Source: an uncultured Eubacteriales bacterium (GTDB lineage: Bacteria; Bacillota; Clostridia; Christensenellales; CAG-314). From it: 46,170 bases of DNA. Below are positions 31,531-39,156 of this stretch, one piece after another. The DNA is taken from positions 1-46,170 of the forward strand of contig CARAIG010000071.1 in the NCBI GenBank assembly GCA_948938605.1. Direction: 5' to 3'. The position numbers and the translations under genes are program-made. Position 1 is the first letter of the stretch. Each line of letters opens with the position of its first letter. The notes under the pieces are model-generated. The model saw only the letters and a program-made list of their open reading frames with translations. It did no database searches and was not told the DNA's origin.

Positions 31531-32355
31531 ATGGCTATTAAAAAGTATAAACCTACTTCTCCCGCACGTCGTTTCATGTCTGTTTCGACTTATGAGGAGA
31601 TTACGACAACTACTCCGGAAAAGAGTTTGCTTGCCAAAAACGTAAAAACCGGCGGACGCAACTCTACCGGCAGAATCACAGTAAGACATATCGGCGGCGG
31701 CAACCGCACCAAGTACAGAATCATCGATTTCAAACGCGACAAATCCGTACCTGCTAAGGTTGCTACAATCGAATACGATCCCAACCGTACGGCTAACATC
31801 GCTCTGCTTCACTATGCAGACGGCGAAAAGCGCTACATACTTGCTCCCGTCGGACTTAACGTCGGCGATACGGTAGTAGCTAGCCCCGATGCGGATATCA
31901 AGGTCGGCAACAATTTGCCTCTTGAAAATATCCCCGTAGGTACAATCGTACACAACATCGAAATGAACCCCGGCAAGGGCGGACAAATTGCCCGTTCGGC
32001 AGGAATCTTCGCTCAACTTATGGCTAAGGAAGGCAAATACGCAACAATCCGTATGCCTAGCGGCGAAATGAGACTTATTCTGTTAAAGTGCCACGCAACA
32101 ATCGGACAAGTCGGCAACCTCGATCACGAAATCGTGTCTCTCGGTAAAGCGGGCAAAAAACGTCATATGGGCGTTAGACCCACTGTTCGCGGTAGCGTAA
32201 TGAACCCCTGCGATCACCCCCACGGTGGTGGTGAAGGTAAGTCGCCGGTGGGCCGTCCCGGTCCTGTAACTCCTTGGGGTAAACCTGCATTGGGTTACAA
32301 GACAAGAAAGAAGAAAAAGGCTTCCAGCAAATTTATTGTGAAGCGTGTTAACTAA
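31531..32355 (+). CDS. rplB: 50S ribosomal protein L2
   Basis: Largest conserved 50S protein, needed for subunit joining and peptidyl transfer. 274 residues, normal. It begins AIKKYKPTSPARRFM. The functional histidine is in the loop VMNPCDHPHGGGEGKSPVGR near residue 229, where the family's GxxMNPxDHPHGGGEG is intact. ACGGAGG precedes the ATG. Confidence 0.98.
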   Translation: MAIKKYKPTSPARRFMSVSTYEEITTTTPEKSLLAKNVKTGGRNSTGRITVRHIGGGNRTKYRIIDFKRDKSVPAKVATIEYDPNRTANIALLHYADGEKRYILAPVGLNVGDTVVASPDADIKVGNNLPLENIPVGTIVHNIEMNPGKGGQIARSAGIFAQLMAKEGKYATIRMPSGEMRLILLKCHATIGQVGNLDHEIVSLGKAGKKRHMGVRPTVRGSVMNPCDHPHGGGEGKSPVGRPGPVTPWGKPALGYKTRKKKKASSKFIVKRVN

Positions 32356-32369
32356 TCGGAGGAGCAATA

Positions 32370-32648
32370 ATGAGTAGATCTATTAAAAAAGGACCTTTCG
32401 TTCAACCTAAACTTCTTAAAAGAATTCAAGCAATGAACGAAAAAGGCGAAAAGAAAGTTTTAAAGACGTGGTCAAGAAGTTCTACAATCTTCCCCGATTT
32501 CGTAGGACACACAATTGCTGTACACGACGGCAAAAAGCACGTTCCCGTTTACGTAACCGAAGATATGGTCGGATTGAAATTGGGCGAATTTGCCCCCACG
32601 AGAACGTTTAAAGGACATGCGGGCAGTAAGACCGCCGGCGGAAAATAG
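32370..32648 (+). CDS. rpsS: 30S ribosomal protein S19
   Basis: 30S head protein contacting S13 and the A-site region. 92 residues, normal. Signature SRSIKKGPFVQPKLLKRI at the start and TWSRSSTIFPDFVGHTIAVH in the middle, closing with FKGHAGSK. CGGAGGAG precedes the ATG. Confidence 0.98.
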   Translation: MSRSIKKGPFVQPKLLKRIQAMNEKGEKKVLKTWSRSSTIFPDFVGHTIAVHDGKKHVPVYVTEDMVGLKLGEFAPTRTFKGHAGSKTAGGK

Positions 32649-32660
32649 GAGGAATAAAGA

Positions 32661-33047
32661 ATGGCTACAAGAAGTAAAGCAAAAGCCCTTGCGCGCGCCG
32701 AAAGCAAAGACAGACGCCCCAAGGCAATAGCGAAATACATTCGTATCTCTCCGTCCAAAGTACAAATCGTTTTGGATCTTATCCGCGGACAAGACTACAA
32801 AGATGCAGTCGCTATTTTAAAGACAACGGCTAAGGCGGCAGCGGAACCTATCCTTAAATGTATGAATTCCGCAGCGGCTAACGCAGAAGTAAACTTAGGC
32901 ATGAACAAAGATACTCTTTACGTTGCAGAGTGTTTTGCCGATCAAGGACCTACGCTCAAACGTATGCAACCGGTTTCTCGCGGAAGAGGATACCGTATCT
33001 TAAAAAGAACAAGTCACATCACAGTGATCTTGGACGAAAGAGCGTAA
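32661..33047 (+). CDS. rplV: 50S ribosomal protein L22
   Basis: Its beta-hairpin lines the exit tunnel opposite L4. 128 residues, with about 15 extra lysine-rich residues before the core that starts AKYIRISPSKVQIVLDLIRG. The tunnel hairpin is GPTLKRMQPVSRGRGYRILK, followed by RTSHITVIL. AGGAGGAA precedes the ATG. Confidence 0.97.
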   Translation: MATRSKAKALARAESKDRRPKAIAKYIRISPSKVQIVLDLIRGQDYKDAVAILKTTAKAAAEPILKCMNSAAANAEVNLGMNKDTLYVAECFADQGPTLKRMQPVSRGRGYRILKRTSHITVILDERA

Positions 33048-33064
33048 AGGGGAGGAAAGATTTT

Positions 33065-33733
33065 ATGGGACAAAAAGTTAATCCACACGGACTCAGAGTA
33101 GGCGTTATTCAAGATTGGAACGCTAAATGGATAGCGGACAAAAAGGACTACGCCAAGTTTATAAAGGAAGACGATAAAATCAGAACTTTCTTGAAAAAGA
33201 AGTACTTCCAATCGGCAATTTCCAAAATTGTTATCGAAAGAAGCGAAGGTAAAGTTATCGTAGATATCCACACCGGACGCCCCGGCGTGTTAATCGGTAA
33301 AGCAGGTGCAGGCGCCGAGGAAATTAAAGGCGAACTTCAAAAGATCATCGGCGACAAAGCGTTGACGTTGAACATCATCGAAGTAAAACGTCCCGATATG
33401 GACGCTCAACTCGTTGCGGAAGCAATTGCCGCTCAACTTGAAAAGCGCGTATCTTTCCGCAGAGCAATGCGTCAATGCATGGGCAGAGCAACCCGTTCGG
33501 GCGCTAAGGGAATAAAGACAATGGTATCCGGTCGTCTTGACGGTGCGGAAATTGCCCGTTGCGAACAATACCACGAAGGCAGTATTCCTCTTCACACGTT
33601 GCGCGCCGACATCGACTACGGCTTTGCGCAAGCGTTAACCACTTTCGGTATCATCGGCGTAAAAGTTTGGATTTACCGCGGTGAAATACTTCCTAAGCGT
33701 AAAAAGACCGTTAAAAAGGAGGTAACCGAATAA
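33065..33733 (+). CDS. rpsC: 30S ribosomal protein S3
   Basis: Forms part of the mRNA entry channel and helicase activity. 222 residues. The start is ATG 33065 (MGQKVNPHGLRVG), the universal S3 N-terminus, preceded by GGGGAGGAAAG. The open frame extends upstream to 32930 inside rplV, but that is overlap of no significance. The KH domain motif is RPGVLIGKAGAGAEEI and the C-terminal motif is DYGFAQALTTFGIIGVKVW. The stop overlaps rplP by one base. Confidence 0.98.
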   Translation: MGQKVNPHGLRVGVIQDWNAKWIADKKDYAKFIKEDDKIRTFLKKKYFQSAISKIVIERSEGKVIVDIHTGRPGVLIGKAGAGAEEIKGELQKIIGDKALTLNIIEVKRPDMDAQLVAEAIAAQLEKRVSFRRAMRQCMGRATRSGAKGIKTMVSGRLDGAEIARCEQYHEGSIPLHTLRADIDYGFAQALTTFGIIGVKVWIYRGEILPKRKKTVKKEVTE

Positions 33734-34167
33734 TGTTAATTCCTAAGCGCGTTAAACACCGCCGCCAATTCCGCGGCAGGATGAAGGGCACGGCCCACAG
33801 AGGTAACAAAGTATATTACGGCGAATACGGTTTGCAAGCTGCGACTTGCGGTTGGATTACTTCCAACCAAATCGAAGCTGCCCGTGTCGCAATGACACGT
33901 TTCATTAAACGTGGCGGTAAAGTTTGGGTAAATATCTTCCCCGACAAACCGGTTTCCAAAAAGCCTATCGGTATCCGTATGGGTTCCGGTAAAGGCGCTC
34001 CCGAGTATTGGGTAGCAGTAATCAAACCCGGCAGAGTAATGTTCGAAATGGCAGGCGTATCCGAAGACGTCGCCCGCGAAGCATTGCGTCTGGCTAGCCA
34101 CAAATTGCCCGTTAAGTGCAAATTTGTGAAGAAAGAGGACGAGGTGAATGCAGATGAAAGCAAGTAA
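33733..34167 (+). CDS. rplP: 50S ribosomal protein L16
   Basis: Organises the A-site tRNA binding architecture of the 50S. 144 residues. Signature MLIPKRVKHRRQFRGRMKG at the start, ITSNQIEAARVAMTRFIKRG and KPIGIRMGSGKGAPEYWVA. Coupled to rpsC through a TAATG overlap, and its last 14 bases overlap the rpmC start. Confidence 0.98.
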   Translation: MLIPKRVKHRRQFRGRMKGTAHRGNKVYYGEYGLQAATCGWITSNQIEAARVAMTRFIKRGGKVWVNIFPDKPVSKKPIGIRMGSGKGAPEYWVAVIKPGRVMFEMAGVSEDVAREALRLASHKLPVKCKFVKKEDEVNADESK

Positions 34168-34354
34168 TGTTCGTGAACTTAATAATGAAGAATTGGCAGC
34201 AAAGCTTGTCGATTTGAAAAAAGAGTTGTTTAACTTGCGTTTATCTCACGCAACGGGACAACTGAGTAACCCTCTCGCCTTAAACAGCGTCAAGAAAGAC
34301 ATCGCTCGCATCAAGACGGTTCTCCGCGAAAGAGAACAAGCTAACAAGGCGTAA
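34154..34354 (+). CDS. rpmC: 50S ribosomal protein L29
   Basis: Small helical protein at the tunnel exit next to L23. 66 residues with the start at ATG 34154 (MKASNVRELNNEELAAKL). The alternative ATG at 34148 is too close to the GAGGTG site (34141-34146), while 34154 has a normal 7-base spacing. Family core is LKKELFNLRLSHATGQL. Overlaps the end of rplP. Confidence 0.96.
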   Translation: MKASNVRELNNEELAAKLVDLKKELFNLRLSHATGQLSNPLALNSVKKDIARIKTVLREREQANKA

Positions 34355-34370
34355 TCGGAGGTAAGGACAA

Positions 34371-34625
34371 ATGGAAAGAAATAGTAGAAAAGAAAGAGTC
34401 GGCATTGTTGTTTCGGACAAAATGGACAAAACAATCGTTGTCGCAATCGTAAATAAATATAAACACCCTCTTTACAAAAAGACGGTATCTACAACTAAAA
34501 AATACAAAGTACACGACGAAAACAACGAATGCGGAATCGGCGATACCGTACGCATTGTAGAAACGCGCAAACTGTCTAAGGACAAAAATTGGCGTCTTCT
34601 CGAAATCGTGGAAAAGGCTAAGTAG
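34371..34625 (+). CDS. rpsQ: 30S ribosomal protein S17
   Basis: Primary 16S rRNA binder in the 30S body. 84 residues, normal. Signature RKERVGIVVSDKMDKTIVVA and HDENNECGIGDTVRIVETRK. CGGAGGTAAG precedes the ATG. Confidence 0.98.
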   Translation: MERNSRKERVGIVVSDKMDKTIVVAIVNKYKHPLYKKTVSTTKKYKVHDENNECGIGDTVRIVETRKLSKDKNWRLLEIVEKAK

Positions 34626-34637
34626 GAGGACGGCGAA

Positions 34638-35006
34638 ATGATTCAACCGCAAACAAGACTTAAAGCCGCCGACAATAGCGGCGCAAAGGAACTTATGTGT
34701 ATTCGCGTCCTTGGAGGATCGTTCCGTAAGTTCGGAAACATCGGCGACGTAATCGTCGCAAGCGTTAAAAGCGCAAACCCCGGCGGAGTCGTCAAAAAGG
34801 GCGACGTCGTCAAGGCAGTAATAGTACGCAGCGCTTACGGTCTTAACCGTAAGGACGGAACACACATCCGTTTCGACGATAATGCAGCAGTTATCATCGA
34901 CGCTCAAAAGCAACCCAAAGGCACTCGTATTTTTGGACCGGTAGCAAGAGAACTCCGTGAAAAGGACTATATGAAGATTGTGTCTCTCGCTCCCGAAGTG
35001 CTGTAA
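34638..35006 (+). CDS. rplN: 50S ribosomal protein L14
   Basis: Forms an intersubunit bridge and is the docking point of silencing factor RsfS. 122 residues, exactly typical. Signature MIQPQTRLKAADNSGAKELM and the closing ARELREKDYMKIVSLAPEVL. AGGAGGAC precedes the ATG. Confidence 0.98.
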   Translation: MIQPQTRLKAADNSGAKELMCIRVLGGSFRKFGNIGDVIVASVKSANPGGVVKKGDVVKAVIVRSAYGLNRKDGTHIRFDDNAAVIIDAQKQPKGTRIFGPVARELREKDYMKIVSLAPEVL

Positions 35007-35021
35007 AAGGAGGACACGTAA

Positions 35022-35444
35022 ATGGCAAGTATGAATGTTAGGTCCGGTGATACCGTCGAAATCATTGTCGGTGGCGTAGAAAACCGCGGCAAAAGAGGCA
35101 AAGTCATCGTAGCCGATCCCGAAACGGGAAGAGTAATCGTTGAAGGTCTCAACTTGGTTACAAAACATAAGAAACCACGTTCAGCGCAAGAGCAAGGCGG
35201 CAAGGTTGAAAGACCCCGCGCAATAGACGTAAGTAACGTTATGCTCGTTTGCCCTAAATGCGGCAAAGCCACTCGTGTGGCTCACGTCCTCGGCGATCAC
35301 GGCAAGTTCGTCCGCGCCTGCAAAAAGTGCGGTGCAAAAATCGACGTCAAGGAAGAAAAGAAGCAAGTTAAAAAGCAAACAAAGGCAGCCGCTAAAACGG
35401 CTCCTAAAAAGACAAAGGCTGCTAAGCCTGCAACCGAAGAATAA
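35022..35444 (+). CDS. rplX: 50S ribosomal protein L24 with zinc-ribbon pair and lysine-rich tail
   Basis: Assembly initiator at the tunnel exit. 140 residues against about 100-105. The KOW motif is at the start (VRSGDTVEIIVGGVENRGKR). NVMLVCPKCGKATRV and RACKKCGAKID supply two CxxC pairs that probably hold a zinc ion; these are absent from E. coli L24 but known in other lineages. The extra length is a C-terminal tail of about 35 residues rich in Lys and Ala (KKQTKAAAKTAPKKTKAAK), similar in kind to the tails of OppF and the start of L30. Confidence 0.96.
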   Translation: MASMNVRSGDTVEIIVGGVENRGKRGKVIVADPETGRVIVEGLNLVTKHKKPRSAQEQGGKVERPRAIDVSNVMLVCPKCGKATRVAHVLGDHGKFVRACKKCGAKIDVKEEKKQVKKQTKAAAKTAPKKTKAAKPATEE

Positions 35445-35460
35445 TTAAAGGAGGAACATC

Positions 35461-36045
35461 ATGGCTGCAAAAAAACAAGCTGCTGCTCAGGTCAGCACCG
35501 GTTCTGTTGAATGTAGATTGAAGAAACTGTACAAAGAAACAGTCGTTCCTCAACTCGTTAAAGAATTCGGTTATAAAAACATCAACGAAGTGCCCCGTTT
35601 GGAAAAAATCGTAATTAATGCGGGGCTTGGCGACGTCAAAGACAATTCCAAGTCGTTCCAATTGGCAGTTGAAGAAATGAAGAGCATCTCCGGACAAAAA
35701 CCTCTTGTAACCAAGAGCAGACTGTCGGTAGCAAACTTCAAGGTTCGTGAAGGTATGTCGGTAGGCGCAAAAGTTACGCTCCGCGGCGAACGTATGTACA
35801 GTTTTATGGACAAACTGGTAAGCATCGCGCTGCCCCGCGTACGCGACTTCCGCGGCGTAAACACCAACCTTGACGGACGCGGAAACTACACGTTAGGTAT
35901 TAAGGAACAACTTATTTTCCCCGAAATCGTTTACGACCAAGTGGAAAAGACAAGAGGCTTCGACGTAACTTTTGTTACTACTGCAAAGACTGACGCCGAA
36001 GGAAAAGCTTTACTCAAATATTTGGGTATGCCTTTCAAAGCGTAG
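35461..36045 (+). CDS. rplE: 50S ribosomal protein L5
   Basis: Binds 5S rRNA and the P-site tRNA elbow. 194 residues against about 180; the extra is an N-terminal stretch (MAAKKQAAAQVSTGSVECRL) before the family start LKKLYKETVVPQLVKEFG. Signatures are VPRLEKIVINAGLGD and LPRVRDFRGV. AAAGGAGG precedes the ATG. Confidence 0.97.
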   Translation: MAAKKQAAAQVSTGSVECRLKKLYKETVVPQLVKEFGYKNINEVPRLEKIVINAGLGDVKDNSKSFQLAVEEMKSISGQKPLVTKSRLSVANFKVREGMSVGAKVTLRGERMYSFMDKLVSIALPRVRDFRGVNTNLDGRGNYTLGIKEQLIFPEIVYDQVEKTRGFDVTFVTTAKTDAEGKALLKYLGMPFKA

Positions 36046-36058
36046 TCGGAGGTGTAAT

Positions 36059-36244
36059 ATGGCAAAGAAATCAATGATCAATAAACAACAAAGAACACCC
36101 AAGTATTCCACACGCGGATACACTCGTTGTTCTATCTGCGGACGTCCGCACTCGGTACTTCGCAAGTACGGAATTTGCAGAATTTGCTTTAGAGAAAAAG
36201 CGTACAAGGGCGAAATCCCCGGCGTTAAAAAAGCAAGTTGGTAA
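36059..36244 (+). CDS. rpsN: 30S ribosomal protein S14, zinc type
   Basis: Zinc-binding (C+) form of S14 in the 30S head. 61 residues, the usual length of this form. The start is ATG 36059 (MAKKSMINKQQ) after GGAGGTG; the open frame continues upstream inside rplE without meaning. Two CxxC pairs occur, in CSICGRPH and YGICRICFRE, then the invariant ending GVKKASW. Confidence 0.98.
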   Translation: MAKKSMINKQQRTPKYSTRGYTRCSICGRPHSVLRKYGICRICFREKAYKGEIPGVKKASW

Positions 36245-36261
36245 GAAGGAGGAAAAAACAA

Positions 36262-36660
36262 ATGGTTGTAACAGATCCTATTGCTGATATGCTGACTCGT
36301 ATCAGAAACGCTATCACTGCGAAACACGCCGACGTGGAAATCCCCGCATCCAAGACAAAGAAAGCAATTTTGGACATCTTGGCAAGCGAAGGATACATCG
36401 CCGGATACGAAGTAATCGAACACGAATTGCAAAATTCGTTGAAAGTTACTTTAAAGTACGGCTATAAAGGCGAAAGAGTCATTACAGGTTTAAAACGTAT
36501 TTCCAAACCCGGTTTGAGAGTTTACGCTAAAAGCGAGGAACTTCCCAAAGTATTAAACGGTTTGGGTATTGCAATCGTGTCCACAAGCAAGGGCATTATG
36601 ACAGACAGACAAGCTCGCAGTCTTAACTTGGGCGGCGAAGTGCTTGCTTTCGTATGGTAA
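36262..36660 (+). CDS. rpsH: 30S ribosomal protein S8
   Basis: Central-domain 16S rRNA binder; in E. coli it is the repressor of the spc operon. 132 residues with the start at ATG 36262 (MVVTDPIADMLTRIRNA) after AAGGAGG. An upstream in-frame ATG at 36238 lies in the end of rpsN and the Shine-Dalgarno region itself. Family ending is IMTDRQARSLNLGGEVLAFVW. Confidence 0.97.
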   Translation: MVVTDPIADMLTRIRNAITAKHADVEIPASKTKKAILDILASEGYIAGYEVIEHELQNSLKVTLKYGYKGERVITGLKRISKPGLRVYAKSEELPKVLNGLGIAIVSTSKGIMTDRQARSLNLGGEVLAFVW

Positions 36661-36672
36661 GGAGGGTAGACA

Positions 36673-37215
36673 ATGTCACGTATCGGTAAAAAACCTATTG
36701 CTATCCCCGCAGGCGTAACCGTCACATGCGAAAATAGCGTTGTAACTGTTAAGGGCGCAAAGGGAACGTTGGTTCGCACAATCGACCCCGCAATCGAATG
36801 CAAAATCGAAGGCGCCGAAATCACAATGATTTGTCCCGAAAACGCTTCGGGCGATATCCAAGCTAAACACGGTCTTTACAGAGCGTTGATTGCAAATATG
36901 GTAAAAGGCGTTCACGACGGCTTTACCCGCAACTTAATCATCAACGGCGTTGGTTATAAAGCGGCTGTTCAAGGTAACAAATTGGTGCTTAACATCGGTT
37001 ATTCTCACCCTGTTGAAGTGGTCGCTCCGCAAGGAATCAAGTTCGAATGCCCCTCGCAGACGGAAATCGTCGTATCGGGTTACGACAAGGAACTTGTAGG
37101 ACAAATCGCCGCTAATATCAAAGCTAAACGTCCCGTCGAACCTTATCATGCTTACGGCGTCCGTTATAAGGAAGAAACCGTAATCTTGAAAGAAGGCAAG
37201 AAGGCGGGTAAGTAA
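36673..37215 (+). CDS. rplF: 50S ribosomal protein L6
   Basis: Two-domain protein near the sarcin-ricin loop and GTPase centre. 180 residues, normal. Signature SRIGKKPIAIPAGVTV at the start and KRPVEPYHAYGVRYKEE near the end, the last being the rRNA-binding segment. GGAGGGTA precedes the ATG. Confidence 0.98.
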   Translation: MSRIGKKPIAIPAGVTVTCENSVVTVKGAKGTLVRTIDPAIECKIEGAEITMICPENASGDIQAKHGLYRALIANMVKGVHDGFTRNLIINGVGYKAAVQGNKLVLNIGYSHPVEVVAPQGIKFECPSQTEIVVSGYDKELVGQIAANIKAKRPVEPYHAYGVRYKEETVILKEGKKAGK

Positions 37216-37227
37216 GGAGTGTAGATT

Positions 37228-37590
37228 ATGATAAAAAAGTTAAACAAAAATGCTGACAGACGTATCCGTCATGCCAGAGTCAGAAAAAAGGTATTCGGCA
37301 CAAGCGTTAAACCCCGTCTTTGCGTATATCGTTCGACAAATTACATCTACGCTCAATTAATCGACGACGTAAACGGCAAAACGTTGGCGGCGTCCAGCAG
37401 TCTTGCTCTTGCTAAACAATTGGAAGGCAAGTCCAAGACCGAAGCGGCTAAAATCGTAGGACAAGACGTAGCCGCAAAAGCGTTGAAGTTGGGCTATACC
37501 GAAGCGGTATTCGACCGCGGCGGTTATATCTATACGGGCAGAGTTGCCGCGTTGGCAGACGGCGCAAGAGAAGCCGGTCTGAAATTTTAA
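37228..37590 (+). CDS. rplR: 50S ribosomal protein L18
   Basis: 5S rRNA-binding protein of the central protuberance. 120 residues, normal. Signature RRIRHARVRKKVFGT, RLCVYRSTNYIYAQLIDDVN and the ending FDRGGYIYTGRVAALADGA. AAGGAGTG precedes the ATG. Confidence 0.97.
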   Translation: MIKKLNKNADRRIRHARVRKKVFGTSVKPRLCVYRSTNYIYAQLIDDVNGKTLAASSSLALAKQLEGKSKTEAAKIVGQDVAAKALKLGYTEAVFDRGGYIYTGRVAALADGAREAGLKF

Positions 37591-37606
37591 GGGGAGGTAA
37601 AAAACA

Positions 37607-38239
37607 ATGGAAAACGTAGAAAATGTAGAAGTTGTTGCAACGGAAGTTGCTCAAACTGCCGCTCCTCAACAAACGCAGGAACAACCCAAACGTAATTTCC
37701 GCGACGGCAACCGTCCCGACCGTAAGGGCGGCAGACGCAACAGTCGCGAAAGAGACAACCGCGAAGACGACGGTCTTATCAAAAAATTGGTTGCTGTAAA
37801 CCGCGTAACAAAGGTTGTTAAGGGCGGACGTACAATGAGATTTTCCGCTTTATGCGTAGTCGGCGACGGCAAAGGCATGGTAGGTATCGGTATGGCTAAG
37901 GCTGCCGAAGTTCCCCAAGCTATCGAAAAAGCAAATTTAAGAGCTAAAAAGGCAATGGTTAAAATTGCATTGGTAGATACGACGATTCCTCACGAAGCAA
38001 TCGGTAAGTTCGGTCGCGGCAAAGTTTTGCTTATGCCCGCTCAACCCGGTACCGGCGTTATCGCAGGCGGCCCCGTACGTAACGTTTTGGAAGCTGTCGG
38101 TATCAAAGATATCCGTACCAAGTCTTACGGCTCTAACAACCCCATCAACTGTGTAAAGGCCACCTTTGACGGTTTGACAAGTCTTCGTACTCGCGAACAT
38201 ATTGCGGAACTCCGCGGTAAGTCGCCCGACGAAATTTAA
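37607..38239 (+). CDS. rpsE: 30S ribosomal protein S5 with long N-terminal arm
   Basis: Lines the mRNA entry channel and affects fidelity. 210 residues against about 165. The first 50 residues (acidic, then Arg/Asn/Asp-rich: RNFRDGNRPDRKGGRRNSRE) are extra. The family core starts at LIKKLVAVNRVTKVVKGGR and includes VGDGKGMVGIGMAKAAEVP and GSNNPINCVKATFDGL. GGGGAGG precedes the ATG. Confidence 0.97.
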   Translation: MENVENVEVVATEVAQTAAPQQTQEQPKRNFRDGNRPDRKGGRRNSRERDNREDDGLIKKLVAVNRVTKVVKGGRTMRFSALCVVGDGKGMVGIGMAKAAEVPQAIEKANLRAKKAMVKIALVDTTIPHEAIGKFGRGKVLLMPAQPGTGVIAGGPVRNVLEAVGIKDIRTKSYGSNNPINCVKATFDGLTSLRTREHIAELRGKSPDEI

Positions 38240-38250
38240 GGAGGTAAGTT

Positions 38251-38700
38251 ATGGCAGAAAGTAAAAAAGAAGCTGTAATTAAAGTAGTGGGTGAAAAACC
38301 CGCTAAGAAAACCGCAGCTAAAAAGGAAACCGTAGCAAACGAAGCGGCAGTTGAAACCAAGGTAGAAGTTGCTGCAACACAAGTTGCGGAACCCGCTAAA
38401 AAGCCCGCTAAGAAAGCGGCCAAGGCAAAAGCTCCTCTTTATATCAACGGCAGATACGTAGTTGAAAAACAATTGCCCGCTAAACCCGCTAAGGGCGACA
38501 AACCCTACGAAGTAGCGAAAAAGCAAATTAAGGTAACTTTGATTAAAAGTACCGCAGGTTGCTTAAAAGATCAACAAGCAACTGTTAAGGCGCTTGGACT
38601 TACCAAAATCCGTTCGAGCAACGTGTTGCCCGACAATGCGGCTATCCGCGGAATGGTATTTAAAGTAAAACACCTTGTAGTTGTAGAAGAAGTAAAGTAG
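38251..38700 (+). CDS. rpmD: 50S ribosomal protein L30 with ~90-residue Ala/Lys-rich extension
   Basis: L30 is normally 58-60 residues; this product has 149. The L30 domain is the last 60 residues, from IKVTLIKSTAGCLKDQQATV through LGLTKIRSSNVLPDN to GMVFKVKHLVVVEEV. The first roughly 90 residues are low complexity: AEPAKKPAKKAAKAKA and similar Ala/Lys/Val/Pro strings, then a short segment LYINGRYVVEKQLP. The start is supported by AAGGAGG directly upstream and there is no internal alternative with a ribosome binding site. The position between rpsE and rplO is canonical. Confidence 0.95.
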   Translation: MAESKKEAVIKVVGEKPAKKTAAKKETVANEAAVETKVEVAATQVAEPAKKPAKKAAKAKAPLYINGRYVVEKQLPAKPAKGDKPYEVAKKQIKVTLIKSTAGCLKDQQATVKALGLTKIRSSNVLPDNAAIRGMVFKVKHLVVVEEVK

Positions 38701-38709
38701 GAGGCTAAT

Positions 38710-39156
38710 ATGAGAATACATACAATTCAACCCGCTATCGGAGCAACAACCTCCGAAAAGAGATTGGGTAGAGGTATCGGAAGCGGCCTCGGCAAAACAA
38801 GCGGCAAGGGACACAAAGGTCAATGGGCCCGCAGCGGCGGCGGCGTACGCCCCGGCTTCGAAGGCGGACAAACTCCCCTTGCAAGACGTCTTCCCAAACG
38901 TGGTTTCAATAACAAGTTTGCAGTCACTTATGACATCGTAAACGTCGAAGTCCTCAATATGTTCGATGAAGGAACGGTGGTTACTCCCGAATTGCTTGCT
39001 GAAAGACGTATCGTCAACAGCAAAAACAACGGCGGCGTAAAAGTTCTCGGCAACGGACATCTCACAAAAAAACTTACTGTAAAAGCAGATAAGTTTTCCG
39101 CTTCCGCAAAAGCAGCAATCGAAGCGGCAGGCGGTGTTGCAGAGGAAATTAAGTAA
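38710..39156 (+). CDS. rplO: 50S ribosomal protein L15
   Basis: Late-assembly 50S protein. 148 residues, normal. Signature KRLGRGIGSGLGKTSGKGHK, then GFEGGQTPLARRLPKRGF and LTVKADKFSASAKAAIEAAG. The stop TAA overlaps the secY ATG by one base (TAATG), as is common. Confidence 0.98.
   Translation: MRIHTIQPAIGATTSEKRLGRGIGSGLGKTSGKGHKGQWARSGGGVRPGFEGGQTPLARRLPKRGFNNKFAVTYDIVNVEVLNMFDEGTVVTPELLAERRIVNSKNNGGVKVLGNGHLTKKLTVKADKFSASAKAAIEAAGGVAEEIK

Noticed and set aside
32930..33064. Longer S3 start inside rplV
   Set aside because: The universal S3 N-terminus MGQKVNP begins at 33065 behind a strong ribosome binding site.
34341..35168. 275-residue minus-strand open frame opposite rpsQ-rplN
   Set aside because: It is a shadow of two secure ribosomal protein genes, caused by codon bias. 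It has no start signal and its Cys/Phe/Val-rich composition is not protein-like.
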